A stretch of DNA of 64,000 nt, from positions 1 to 64,000 of the forward strand of contig JAJDXV010000013.1 of NCBI GenBank assembly GCA_022823085.1, read 5' to 3'. Made by a program: the position numbers and the translations under genes. Below the pieces are notes generated by a model. It saw only the letters and a program-made list of their open reading frames with translations, was not told the DNA's origin and made no database searches. Origin of the DNA: Candidatus Poribacteria bacterium (GTDB lineage: Bacteria > Poribacteria > WGA-4E > WGA-3G). Of this stretch, positions 10,472-19,665 are shown piece by piece (the first letter of the stretch is position 1; each line of letters starts with the position of its first letter).

Positions 10472-12364
10472 TTATGGAAAAAGCGTGTACATGTTTTTGT
10501 TTAATATAACCCCGAGCAAACTCCAGAAGCTTCCAGCAAGGAATTGACCGAATACGAATCCCAAGAAAAGCGGCAATGCTTGACGGTAGGCGCGTACCCC
10601 ACCTCCTGTGAAAAGTAATTGCTTGAAGAGCCATCCCAAAAAGATTGAGAACCACATCCAACCGATTGCCCAACCGTTGCCGACAGCGTAGCCGACGGGA
10701 TAAAATGGCCACCACAAAAACTGGCGTTTCAAAAACGTCAGTACACCGGTGAATAGGAAACCGAACGCTATGTGTTGGACAGCCGGAAAATTCGGTGCCC
10801 GTGGCGAGATAATCCAACTTTGCAAGCGATTAAATTCACCGACACCCCACCGTGCAAACCGGTATTCATAATAGAGTGCGACGTGTCCGACAATCGAAAC
10901 GATTGTCCCGACGATTGATGCCACAATAAGTGCGACAACCAATCGATTCTCGTGAAAGCGGAAATGTCTACCAATTTTAAACGCTTCTAACTGATGCGGC
11001 ATCGGGTGGCAGCGGTAACCGTAGGCGAGCCATGAAAGGAGCGTTGTGTTGGTCAGGTTCTGTGCACCTAAGGGACGAGTTCCACCGAACAATAACATAA
11101 TCCGGTCGGGATGCATCCCGTGCAGTTCGTGTGTTGGGGGCCCAAGTTCGGCACGCATACGCGTCATCGCGATGCATAGTATCAAGTAGATGCTGAAATA
11201 ACCGAGTGCGACCCACGGCGAGAGCCCAGCGAAATACCAGAATATCAGCACAATCGCCATACTGACGATTAACCCGAAAACGGCGAGTCTGTATAAACCG
11301 TCTTTAGATTTAAACGAGAATACGTCGCGGAGTATCCCCCAAACGTGTTTCCGGCTTGTGATAAGTGCGAGAACACCGATACCGAGCCATGCACCACCCC
11401 GTTGTTCCGTCTGTAGACCGATGGCGGTTGTCCATCCGATTGCGCTAAAAAAGACGCGCTGTGCCCCCCAAAATAGATAGAAAAACCAAAACGATAACGA
11501 CAAGTCCAACGGCATGAGGTAGCCAAACCCTATTGCAAACGGATAGACATAGATCGGCAGCCGTCCGACTGCGTTCCACGGTCGATCAGAAAAGTAGAGT
11601 TGATATTTGATTTTGAGGGAAGGTATCACAGGGAAGAGGTAGTTCAAACCTGCCAGGATCTCTAACCCGAATGCGATGCCGAAACCGAGCCAGATGAGTT
11701 TATTCCGAAAAAGTGCGGAAGTATTGCCGAGCAGTTCAATAGGAAGCGTCGTTAAAGGGTAGCTCAATTTCTCGTGGTCGATCCATTGCCTTCTAATGAT
11801 AATATTGACACAAAGCATCATAAATAGGAGGACGATGACCAAGCCGCTCCAAGCCACGATGGGCCACAGCCACGCTTCCATGTATTGTTGCTGCCAAAAC
11901 GTATCGTCGCCCTCAAAGTATCCTTGTAGGATACCACGGTCAGTGATCGTCAGCCATGTCGGCATGAATCGAAAAAAGATATCCGCCCATTCATTTTCGG
12001 GTGTTGCAAACCACCCCGCATTGGCAATCATCGGTACTAATTGTCGAACGATGTCGTGTCCTGCGAGTGCGGTTGCCACGGATACCATGACATACGTCAT
12101 AGCGAGTTCGCGGGATGTCGGTGCGAAACCCTTAAAAGCCTTTTTCAGAAGTGGCGTGATGACCGCCAACAGGAAGAAAGTGAAAAGAACTGTTGGAAAG
12201 ATAGAGAAATCGGTGAGTTCCCAGACGACGCGGTTTTCTGCCGAGATAATCCAATAACAGGTGAGAATAATAAGGATTGAACCGAAGACCAACGTTCCGA
12301 AAAAAAAACGGGATGCTGAAGACTTCTGGCTGCTTTCAGTTATAGGTGACACTCTGTGCTGCAT
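10472..12364 (-). CDS. Large polytopic membrane protein, DUF6785/DUF6784-like
   Basis: 630 aa, many TM helices; 'TSRELAMTYVMVSVATALAGHDIVRQLVP', 'WIDHEKLSYPLTTLPIEL', 'HPMPHQLEAFKIG'. Confidence 0.6.
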   Translation of the reverse strand: MQHRVSPITESSQKSSASRFFFGTLVFGSILIILTCYWIISAENRVVWELTDFSIFPTVLFTFFLLAVITPLLKKAFKGFAPTSRELAMTYVMVSVATALAGHDIVRQLVPMIANAGWFATPENEWADIFFRFMPTWLTITDRGILQGYFEGDDTFWQQQYMEAWLWPIVAWSGLVIVLLFMMLCVNIIIRRQWIDHEKLSYPLTTLPIELLGNTSALFRNKLIWLGFGIAFGLEILAGLNYLFPVIPSLKIKYQLYFSDRPWNAVGRLPIYVYPFAIGFGYLMPLDLSLSFWFFYLFWGAQRVFFSAIGWTTAIGLQTEQRGGAWLGIGVLALITSRKHVWGILRDVFSFKSKDGLYRLAVFGLIVSMAIVLIFWYFAGLSPWVALGYFSIYLILCIAMTRMRAELGPPTHELHGMHPDRIMLLFGGTRPLGAQNLTNTTLLSWLAYGYRCHPMPHQLEAFKIGRHFRFHENRLVVALIVASIVGTIVSIVGHVALYYEYRFARWGVGEFNRLQSWIISPRAPNFPAVQHIAFGFLFTGVLTFLKRQFLWWPFYPVGYAVGNGWAIGWMWFSIFLGWLFKQLLFTGGGVRAYRQALPLFLGFVFGQFLAGSFWSLLGVILNKNMYTLFP

Positions 12365-12432
12365 GTTTATAATTATACCACACCTATTAACGTTGAGGCA
12401 AATAATTTTCCGTTAAACCTGAGGCTTGGAAT

Positions 12433-12461
12433 TTGCCATTTCTGTGGGTTTGTGGTATAAT
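12433..12461 (+). promoter_or_regulatory. Sigma70-type promoter (TTGCCA-17 nt-TATAAT)
   Basis: TTGCCA 12433-12438, TATAAT 12456-12461, just upstream of the GT9 gene. Confidence 0.65.
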
Positions 12462-12496
12462 ACACGACACTTTAACTCCCTACATAAGGCATAACT

Positions 12497-13576
12497 ATGC
12501 TATCCGATGGTCAGACTTCCGCCGTGAAAGTTGCGGCTCGCGGACAAGACAATATGCTTCCTCACATCAATAAGATACTCGTGATTCGGGTTGATGGTAT
12601 TGGCGACTTGCTGAATTCAACGCCGGCAATCGCGCTGTTAAGGGGAAATTATCCATCGGCGGAGATAACAGTATTGGCGCGTCCGCTCAACGCACCAGTG
12701 TTAATCGGTAACCCCGACGTGGATCGGATCCTCATTTTTGATCGTAAGGATAAGCACCACGGTATTGCAGCACAACTCCGATTCTATCATGAATTGCGCC
12801 GTGAAGGGTTTCAGCTTGTCGTCGCTATGCAGACGGCAATGTGGTCACACCTTGTTGCGTTTCTCTCCGGCGCGCCGTATCGGTTAGGACGGTATCAGAA
12901 ACGTTTTAGATCCACCCTCACGCATGCATGGCGCGGTCAATACCGAAAAGGTGAAACCCATGAAGTTGACAGGAACTTGGAATTGGTGCGCCTGATTTGC
13001 CAAGGCGAAAGTAGACGGAAATTGGTATACCACATGTCGGCTGACGAGATCGCCACCGCTAAAGCGCAGCAGACATCATGGGGTATCGGTGACGATGCAT
13101 TTCTCATCGGTATCCATCCAGGCGGAAGTTCGTTTGATAAACGCTGGCCCGAAAAGCAGTACGCTGACCTCGCCGACAGATTAGCACAACAATACAATGC
13201 AACAATACTCCTCTTACGTGGCCCCGAAGAAGCAGAATTGGTGCAGAACATTCAAGAAGCGATGCAATCTCACGCTATCACTTACGCTCCAAAGACAATT
13301 CGTGAGTTGGGTGCGCTGTTATCTTGTTGTGATTTGGTGGTCTGTAATGACTCTGGTCCGATGCATCTCGCTGCGGCGTTGGATGTACCGATGGTGGCGA
13401 TTTTCGGTCCCACAGATCATGTGGCGTGGTATCCGCTGAGTGAAAACGCCTCTATCGTACGGCGAGATATGCCGTGTTGGCCGTGTAGTGCACATAAGTG
13501 TAAAATCGGATGGGAATGTACGAAAAAACTTCCTGTTGACCCCGTTTGGGATGCAACAACGGAGAAAGTGAAATGA
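12497..13576 (+). CDS. Glycosyltransferase family 9 (ADP-heptose:LPS heptosyltransferase-like)
   Basis: 'ILVIRVDGIGDLLNSTPAIALLRGNYPSAEITVLARP', 'IGIHPGGSSFDKRWPEKQYADLADRL', 'CDLVVCNDSGPMHLAAALDVPMVAIFGPT'. Confidence 0.92.
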   Translation: MLSDGQTSAVKVAARGQDNMLPHINKILVIRVDGIGDLLNSTPAIALLRGNYPSAEITVLARPLNAPVLIGNPDVDRILIFDRKDKHHGIAAQLRFYHELRREGFQLVVAMQTAMWSHLVAFLSGAPYRLGRYQKRFRSTLTHAWRGQYRKGETHEVDRNLELVRLICQGESRRKLVYHMSADEIATAKAQQTSWGIGDDAFLIGIHPGGSSFDKRWPEKQYADLADRLAQQYNATILLLRGPEEAELVQNIQEAMQSHAITYAPKTIRELGALLSCCDLVVCNDSGPMHLAAALDVPMVAIFGPTDHVAWYPLSENASIVRRDMPCWPCSAHKCKIGWECTKKLPVDPVWDATTEKVK

Positions 13577-14805
13577 AAATTGTCGTCGTCTGCTGGGGAT
13601 CAACCGGAGATGTCTATCCCGTTTTAGCACTCTCAGAACGTTTACTGGAACGCGGACATCAGGTGCGTGTCTGTTCACCAACACTCTATAGAGATAAGAT
13701 TCTTGAGGTTGGCGCGGAATACTACGAGATAGGTGTCGCTTTTGATTTAGCGGAATTTCACGCGGCAATGGATGCTATTATTCCGAAGCGCGACCCGACA
13801 GCGATGCTACGACTCATCGTGGAAGAGGCGATTGTCCATCGGGGTGAGAAGTGGTATCAGGATTGTTTAACCGCTATGAAAGGGTTTGATATAGCGATCT
13901 GTCATTCAGTGGATATTCCCGGACAGGAAGCAGCGATTCGCAACGGTTTACCATGGCTTACCGTGACGTATTGTCCGGGTTTTATTAAATCTTTAGACTT
14001 CGCGCCCTATCCGTTCCCGAATTGGGGACGTATATTCAACGCTATCGTGTGGAAATTGGCGGAACTCCGTCTTGCCTCAAGTATAGATACACTCTTTAAC
14101 CAATTTATTGCGTCCATTGGCGGAGAGCCGAGGTCTTCCGTGGCGTTAGATGGCATGTATTCGCCACATCTAAACCTCATTGCCGCATCTCCAACGCTTT
14201 GTCCACCTGCTGATTTCCCACCGAATCACAAATTCACGGGTGTCTGGCATCTGGCATCACCTGCTTACGATCCACCGTCTGAACTTGTCGATTTCTTGGA
14301 GGCGGGCCCGCCACCGATTATCATCACGTTTGGGTCTATGGGAGGTTCCAATGGACGTGAGACGACGGAAATCCTGATTGAGGCTGTTAGAAAAACCGAA
14401 CGGCGTGCGATTATTCAAGCGGGTTGGGGACAACTCGGCACACCAGAGACATCATCGGACATCTACTGTGCAGAATATGTCCCACACCAGTGGCTGTTTC
14501 CACAAGGGTGCTGCATCGTGCATCACGGGGGTGCTGGAACGACTGCTTCGGCGTGTCGTGCGAAAATTCCATCTGTCGTCGTAGCGCATCACGCAGATCA
14601 ACCGTATTGGGGGAAACGTCTATCGGACTTAGGTGTTGCGCCACGACATCTACATCGTCGAAATCTTACCGCTGAACGTTTGGCAAACCGTATCCAAGAG
14701 GTTTTGCAAACTCCGGCGATGACTGCACGTGCTCAGGTTTTGGGAGCACAGATGGAAACAGAAGATGGTTTAACTGCAGCTGTTAACCTGATTGAATCTT
14801 TTTAA
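13573..14805 (+). CDS. Glycosyltransferase, UGT/MGT-type (GT1/GT28 superfamily)
   Basis: 'KIVVVCWGSTGDVYPVLALSERLLERGHQVRVCSP', 'FGSMGGSNGRETTEILIEA', 'CCIVHHGGAGTTASACRAKIPSVVVAHHADQPYWGKRL'. Listed ORF begins 13546; likely start is 13573 in an ATGA overlap. Confidence 0.9.
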   Translation: MKIVVVCWGSTGDVYPVLALSERLLERGHQVRVCSPTLYRDKILEVGAEYYEIGVAFDLAEFHAAMDAIIPKRDPTAMLRLIVEEAIVHRGEKWYQDCLTAMKGFDIAICHSVDIPGQEAAIRNGLPWLTVTYCPGFIKSLDFAPYPFPNWGRIFNAIVWKLAELRLASSIDTLFNQFIASIGGEPRSSVALDGMYSPHLNLIAASPTLCPPADFPPNHKFTGVWHLASPAYDPPSELVDFLEAGPPPIIITFGSMGGSNGRETTEILIEAVRKTERRAIIQAGWGQLGTPETSSDIYCAEYVPHQWLFPQGCCIVHHGGAGTTASACRAKIPSVVVAHHADQPYWGKRLSDLGVAPRHLHRRNLTAERLANRIQEVLQTPAMTARAQVLGAQMETEDGLTAAVNLIESF

Positions 14806-14983
14806 CATGGACAGGCATTGGGTGCTGGAGAGCGGCAATTTCTCCGAAACGGAACCGTTCGTGAGGCAAAAGCGGAATATGAGAAATCAAAAGAGATGCC
14901 CGCGCATTATGCCAAAGCTGAACTGGCAGAATAGGACGCAGTGGCTCGATATGAAAACGGAAAACCGACGAAATTGAGATAAT

Positions 14984-15104
14984 AGGACTTACGCATGCTG
15001 CTCTTTTGTAGCATAACCTGTTAGGTTGTGCCACGAGAACATCTATGTTTTTTTAGAGTTCTCCCTCTAACAGAGCGTCATATCGTCAAAATTACGTAAG
15101 TCCT
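14984..15104. repeat. MITE-like element copy A (121 bp, terminal inverted repeats)
   Basis: AGGACTTACG...CGTAAGTCCT termini; the reverse complement aligns with copies at 54020-54138 and 59664-59782. Confidence 0.8.
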
Positions 15105-15130
15105 GGAGAAAAAAAAAAGGAGATAGAAAA

Positions 15131-15637
15131 ATGCTAAACTTGTTTGACATTCCAATGTACGACAGAGAAGGCTTTATTGAAGTTTTAGAAAAACTTGAAG
15201 CAAAAACAACCGATGTTGCATGGGAGTTTTTGGAGCGTGAGATCCCCGGCGTTGCTGACGATGACGCGTTCGATGGGCTGTGCTGGCTTGAGATCGCCGA
15301 AGAAGCACTTGACTTAACCCTGAAAGAAATGATGGCTCTAACAATTTTTGACCCTATAGGTATCAGTAGCGACGCGATGCACATGCAGGGACGGGATCCG
15401 CTCAGTGACGTGCAGTATCTTCACAATCTTTATGAATGGTGGGAGGCATTACAAAAAGATCGTGAAACACTTGAAAACCTTTTTCAAAACAAAGCCGTTT
15501 CTGAAATACTTGAGGAAATACACACCGTTCTAAAAATCTATAGTATCCCTTTTGGTAGCATAGAGAGCGTTCACAGGTTCTGTGACAACGCAATGCGGGA
15601 AGCGATGGATGTGTGGTTAAAAGACGAGAAGCGTTAA
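15131..15637 (+). CDS. Hypothetical protein
   Basis: 168-aa ORF with AAGGAG-like RBS; acidic helical protein with no recognised motif. Confidence 0.6.
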   Translation: MLNLFDIPMYDREGFIEVLEKLEAKTTDVAWEFLEREIPGVADDDAFDGLCWLEIAEEALDLTLKEMMALTIFDPIGISSDAMHMQGRDPLSDVQYLHNLYEWWEALQKDRETLENLFQNKAVSEILEEIHTVLKIYSIPFGSIESVHRFCDNAMREAMDVWLKDEKR

Positions 15638-15853
15638 ACCCTCTCCACTTCAAACTCACGTATATTTGGGCGTTGCGTCTAAATTTCCGATATTTATAGT
15701 GACATGAAAAAATAATAGGATATGTCTTGGAAAACGGACGAGGAAACCTCGCCCCTACGAACCGTCTTTTGTTAAATGAAAAGTGTCCATTTAATTGTCG
15801 GTTTCACTATACTCAATTTGCGTAAGTTCTGATTAAAAAACCTTTGATAAAAA

Positions 15854-16828
15854 ATGCTGAAGAAAATTCTCGTCTTTAGTTTCTCTTTTATTGGTGACGC
15901 AGTGCTATCCACTGCTGTTATCCAACCGCTGCGAAGACACTTCCCAAATGCACATATTACCTTCCTCGTCGGACCGAGAGCGTCCGATCTCCTCGCCACT
16001 GAACCCAACATTGATGCCGTTATTGTCTATGACAACCGCGGCGAACACGCTGGTTGGCGCGGACGTTTGCGGCTTGTAAAAGCGTTGCGGCGTGATAAAT
16101 TCGATCTTGTTGTGAATTTACGGGACAGTCTTACGGCGCGGTGTATCGGTGTAAAACATTGGGGTATGGTGCGCGGGGAGAGCAATCGGCACGCTGTGAC
16201 CCGCTATCTGGAGGTACTCCAAAAGCGCGGTGTGGATACAACAGGCGCAAATCCGCGTTTAGAGTTGACTGAAAATGAACAGACGGCTGCACAGCGTTTT
16301 CTTGCCGAAGCCGGCTGGACATCAGAACGGTTGTTAATCGGTATCCATCCGGGCGGGAATTGGGTATACAAGTTGTGGGACGCAGGGAACTATGCGCGTG
16401 CGGCGAACGCTTTGGTAGAGAAACGGAACGCAGCGATTTTGCTTTTCGCCGGTCCGAATGAACGAGAACTCCAAGCACAAGTTGCGAATATAATGAACGT
16501 TCCGCCGATTCTTGTTCAAACGGAAAATCTACGACATCTCGCGGCGTTAATCTCTACCTGCGACGTATATATTGGGAATGACACGGGACCGATGCATATT
16601 GCGTCAGCAGTGGATACACCGGTAATCGCGCTTTTCGGTTCAACGAACCATCTTCGGAGCGGTCCCTACGGTGAGCAACATACAGTCGTGCAGAGCGGAA
16701 TGAATCTGGGGTGTAACCCGTGCCATCCGGGTCGGCACCCGGGGGGATGCGGTGCGGAGAGTTGTGAAGTGATTGCGGGGATCACTGTGGAGCAGGTATT
16801 GGCAGCAGTAGAGCGTTATACCTCTTGA
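15854..16828 (+). CDS. Glycosyltransferase family 9 (LPS heptosyltransferase-like)
   Basis: 'ILVFSFSFIGDAVLSTAVIQPLRRHFPNAHITFLVGPRA', 'IGIHPGGNWVYKLWD', 'CDVYIGNDTGPMHIASAVDTPVIALFGSTN'. Confidence 0.93.
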   Translation: MLKKILVFSFSFIGDAVLSTAVIQPLRRHFPNAHITFLVGPRASDLLATEPNIDAVIVYDNRGEHAGWRGRLRLVKALRRDKFDLVVNLRDSLTARCIGVKHWGMVRGESNRHAVTRYLEVLQKRGVDTTGANPRLELTENEQTAAQRFLAEAGWTSERLLIGIHPGGNWVYKLWDAGNYARAANALVEKRNAAILLFAGPNERELQAQVANIMNVPPILVQTENLRHLAALISTCDVYIGNDTGPMHIASAVDTPVIALFGSTNHLRSGPYGEQHTVVQSGMNLGCNPCHPGRHPGGCGAESCEVIAGITVEQVLAAVERYTS

Positions 16829-19632
16829 ATCTCAATTCCTAATGCTCGTAAATTTTCCTTAAGTTCCTCGTAAGCATTTTGTGAAATTTCACCATCAGAA
16901 GCTTTCAATTCAAATTGTATGTTCTGAAAATTAGACTGCAGTTGGCTGAGATATGGTGCTACATCGCTTACTTTCCCTTGAGGTAGTCTAAAACGGATGC
17001 CGATTGTTTTTTTTGAAACTCCATCATCGGCACTGCCATCTGGTGGATTCGGGTTCGGCGGATTAACAGTGTCACCATCTGGTGGATCCGGGTTCGGTGG
17101 ATCAACAATCAGGCCCGTACAAAGTTCTGTTTGGATAAGGACCTCACTATCACTCAACGTAATTGCTGGGGGTTCTTCCATGAAAGCCCGGGGAATGATT
17201 TTATCTCTGATTTTATCTCCAATTCCAAAAGTGCCTTGCCGAACACCTTCACGTATTGCTGCTTCCCACACATCGCGAAGTGGCCGAGGCTCGTTAGCAG
17301 ATTGCGGGTTGTATTGGAACGGCAGAGATGTTGAAATTGTCTCGTTTTCCTTCAAGTAGTTATGTAAGATTTCTTCTGATGTGATATTTTCTTGGACGAG
17401 ACTCGGTTGGATAATCACTTCAGCGTCAGCGAGAGTGACTTCCGGTAGTGCTGAGTTAAAAGCGCGTGGCACGAGCCTATCAGCTATTCTCTCACCGATT
17501 CCAAATATCTCGGTTTCAACACCTTTGCGAATACCTTCTATCCACGTCTGGCGTTGGACGCGTTTTTCGCCTGGGGTGCGGAGGCTCGTGTTGAGCAACT
17601 GGACGGTTGAGACGGTGTCATTATTTTGCAAATAAGCAATGGCGATGTTTCGGGGCCCGAGATTTGTGGCAATTACATTCTTTACACAGAGCAGGTCGTA
17701 GACCATTTCGTCAAATGGAGTTGTCATACCAACGACGGGAAGGCCGAGGTCTTCCTCAATAAATCCATCTTTTTGCGGAACGAGCACTACCCGATAATCC
17801 CGCCTTAACGCACTTTCTAAACTACTATTAGATTGCTTTAGTGCGTCATCTACCTCTCTTTTTTGGTTCCTTGATAAATTGAGGGAGGTGTCCTTTTTAA
17901 TCTCTTCGTAAGCGATGACTTTTCTCGTTTCTGCTTCGAGTTCAGTTGCTTTACCAGAGGCAGGGAGAATAAAAAAGAGGGTATTGCGATAGATACGTCG
18001 TGTCTCGCCTCGATTCTCTATAAGGTCTTGGCAGAATGCGTCATCGCGTCTATCTAAAACTATCAATTTCAGGGTTTCATCCTCGGGAACGGCCATACTA
18101 TCTTTGGGCAGGCAATGGATTTTGAGGCGTGCCTCACGACCCTGTTTGAAACTTTTGCTGAGTTGTGAGGCGACGCGTGCTTTGACGATTTCAGGGTCTA
18201 TGTTCTCCATTCGGGTTTGGACAATCCGGTTTAAGTTAGGCTGTGTGTCAAAGTAGGTTTTTCCGTTCTCGTTCCGGAGGAAAAAGAGATGTTCGGTGAG
18301 TCGGTTTTTTGCGGCATCAATGATAGCTGCAGGGTGTTCTAACACGGCGGCACTCCGTTTGATCTCCTCCAATGTTGCCCCGCGCTCCATGCCGCCTGTG
18401 AAAGAGTAAAGGAAGATAGCAGTTGCGGTGCGCGTGCCTAATGCCGAATGTTGATAGGTGCCTCCCAATATTATGTCAACAGCTTTAGTCCCGGCGGTGC
18501 GTCCCGTAATATCGTTGTTGATGATCCCGCGGTAGGGAGCATCAATGTGTTCTAAGAGTTCATCGCGTATATCATTGTCGGTGAGGTCAAAATCGGCGAG
18601 TGTGATGTAGGGGCGGTTTTTACCACTTGCCCGATGCACGACGCGTGAGAGAAACCTGAGAACACCGCGGGTTCGTTGGAAGTTCGGGAAACTACCCCAT
18701 CTTTTGTATAGGACATCGATGACTTCCGGCTGGAACGGGTAACTTTCCACGAATTGTTTGCGATATTCAGATTCTTGAATACCGGGTGGAAGGATATTCT
18801 CCTGTCTGGCGTATTTTGCGAATTCTTGGGTGCTCCGCTTGACTTCATTGGAATTGATCTCTGCGAAAAGCCGTTTCCGAATGATACTGGCGATTTCGGT
18901 GTCTTCAACGGGCGTGACCACGCGTTTCATGCGTGTGAGCAGCTCGGTGAAGAGAGGGAACTTCTCTGTGATAGGAGCAATTTCGCTTGCTTGTAGAGTC
19001 GCAACGAAAATGATACGCTTATTAGATGCGACTGCTTCTGTTAATGAAAGCATGAATGCTATGGTTTGTTCTGCTAATGTGCTTTGCTGTACAGATATTC
19101 CTGCGGCGCGTTCAAGGTAATTAAGCACCTCGTCCATTAAGATAAGGACCGGTTTTTGTGTGCGATTAAACATGTCGGTGAGACTATCACTACCGGGGGC
19201 GACTTGCGTTGTGAAATGCTGGAGGTTGCCTGTGAGCTGCCGTTCAATAGAAGCCCAGAAGGTGTCGCCATGTCCAGGATCCATCGCTGATCCGACCATC
19301 ACGACGGGGAGAGCGTTCCACTCTTTTGCTCTATGATAGAGTGCGATAAGGGTATGTGTTTTCCCACCGCCGAAGGGGGTCTGGAGTTGGATGATCGGAT
19401 CTTGGTTTCGCCGGTTGCGTCCTTTCAAACGACCTTCTACACCATTTAGCAGAGATGTCAATCCGTTTGTCTGGTGTGTCCTCTGAAAAAAACGCTGGGC
19501 GTTTCTGTACTCAAGGGGGCCCTCATTTTGAACGACTTGTCCAAGTCTCGCAGCATAAGTGTCTGCTGTAAAATTGCCTTTTAGTATATCGCTGTGCGGT
19601 TTCGCAATGGTTTCAAAAGCGGATAATCTCAT
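16816..19632 (-). CDS. DUF499-type P-loop ATPase, anti-phage-associated
   Basis: 938 aa; 'IIQLQTPFGGGKTHTLIALYH' Walker A, 'PVLILMDEVLNYLERAAG' Walker B; typical DUF499 N-terminus; duplicated C-terminal module and P/N/D/G-rich linker. Confidence 0.85.
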   Translation of the reverse strand: MRLSAFETIAKPHSDILKGNFTADTYAARLGQVVQNEGPLEYRNAQRFFQRTHQTNGLTSLLNGVEGRLKGRNRRNQDPIIQLQTPFGGGKTHTLIALYHRAKEWNALPVVMVGSAMDPGHGDTFWASIERQLTGNLQHFTTQVAPGSDSLTDMFNRTQKPVLILMDEVLNYLERAAGISVQQSTLAEQTIAFMLSLTEAVASNKRIIFVATLQASEIAPITEKFPLFTELLTRMKRVVTPVEDTEIASIIRKRLFAEINSNEVKRSTQEFAKYARQENILPPGIQESEYRKQFVESYPFQPEVIDVLYKRWGSFPNFQRTRGVLRFLSRVVHRASGKNRPYITLADFDLTDNDIRDELLEHIDAPYRGIINNDITGRTAGTKAVDIILGGTYQHSALGTRTATAIFLYSFTGGMERGATLEEIKRSAAVLEHPAAIIDAAKNRLTEHLFFLRNENGKTYFDTQPNLNRIVQTRMENIDPEIVKARVASQLSKSFKQGREARLKIHCLPKDSMAVPEDETLKLIVLDRRDDAFCQDLIENRGETRRIYRNTLFFILPASGKATELEAETRKVIAYEEIKKDTSLNLSRNQKREVDDALKQSNSSLESALRRDYRVVLVPQKDGFIEEDLGLPVVGMTTPFDEMVYDLLCVKNVIATNLGPRNIAIAYLQNNDTVSTVQLLNTSLRTPGEKRVQRQTWIEGIRKGVETEIFGIGERIADRLVPRAFNSALPEVTLADAEVIIQPSLVQENITSEEILHNYLKENETISTSLPFQYNPQSANEPRPLRDVWEAAIREGVRQGTFGIGDKIRDKIIPRAFMEEPPAITLSDSEVLIQTELCTGLIVDPPNPDPPDGDTVNPPNPNPPDGSADDGVSKKTIGIRFRLPQGKVSDVAPYLSQLQSNFQNIQFELKASDGEISQNAYEELKENLRALGIEIQEV

Positions 19633-19665
19633 GTGTATCCTTTTTCTAAAATATTAGCCTGACAA

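Noticed and set aside
10332-10817. 161-aa minus ORF spanning STAS and DUF6785 genes
   Set aside because: Overlaps two supported genes in other frames; no domain signal.
14792-14977. 61-aa ORF after the UGT-like gene
   Set aside because: Overlaps the 3' end and intergenic decay region, no motif; not supported as coding.
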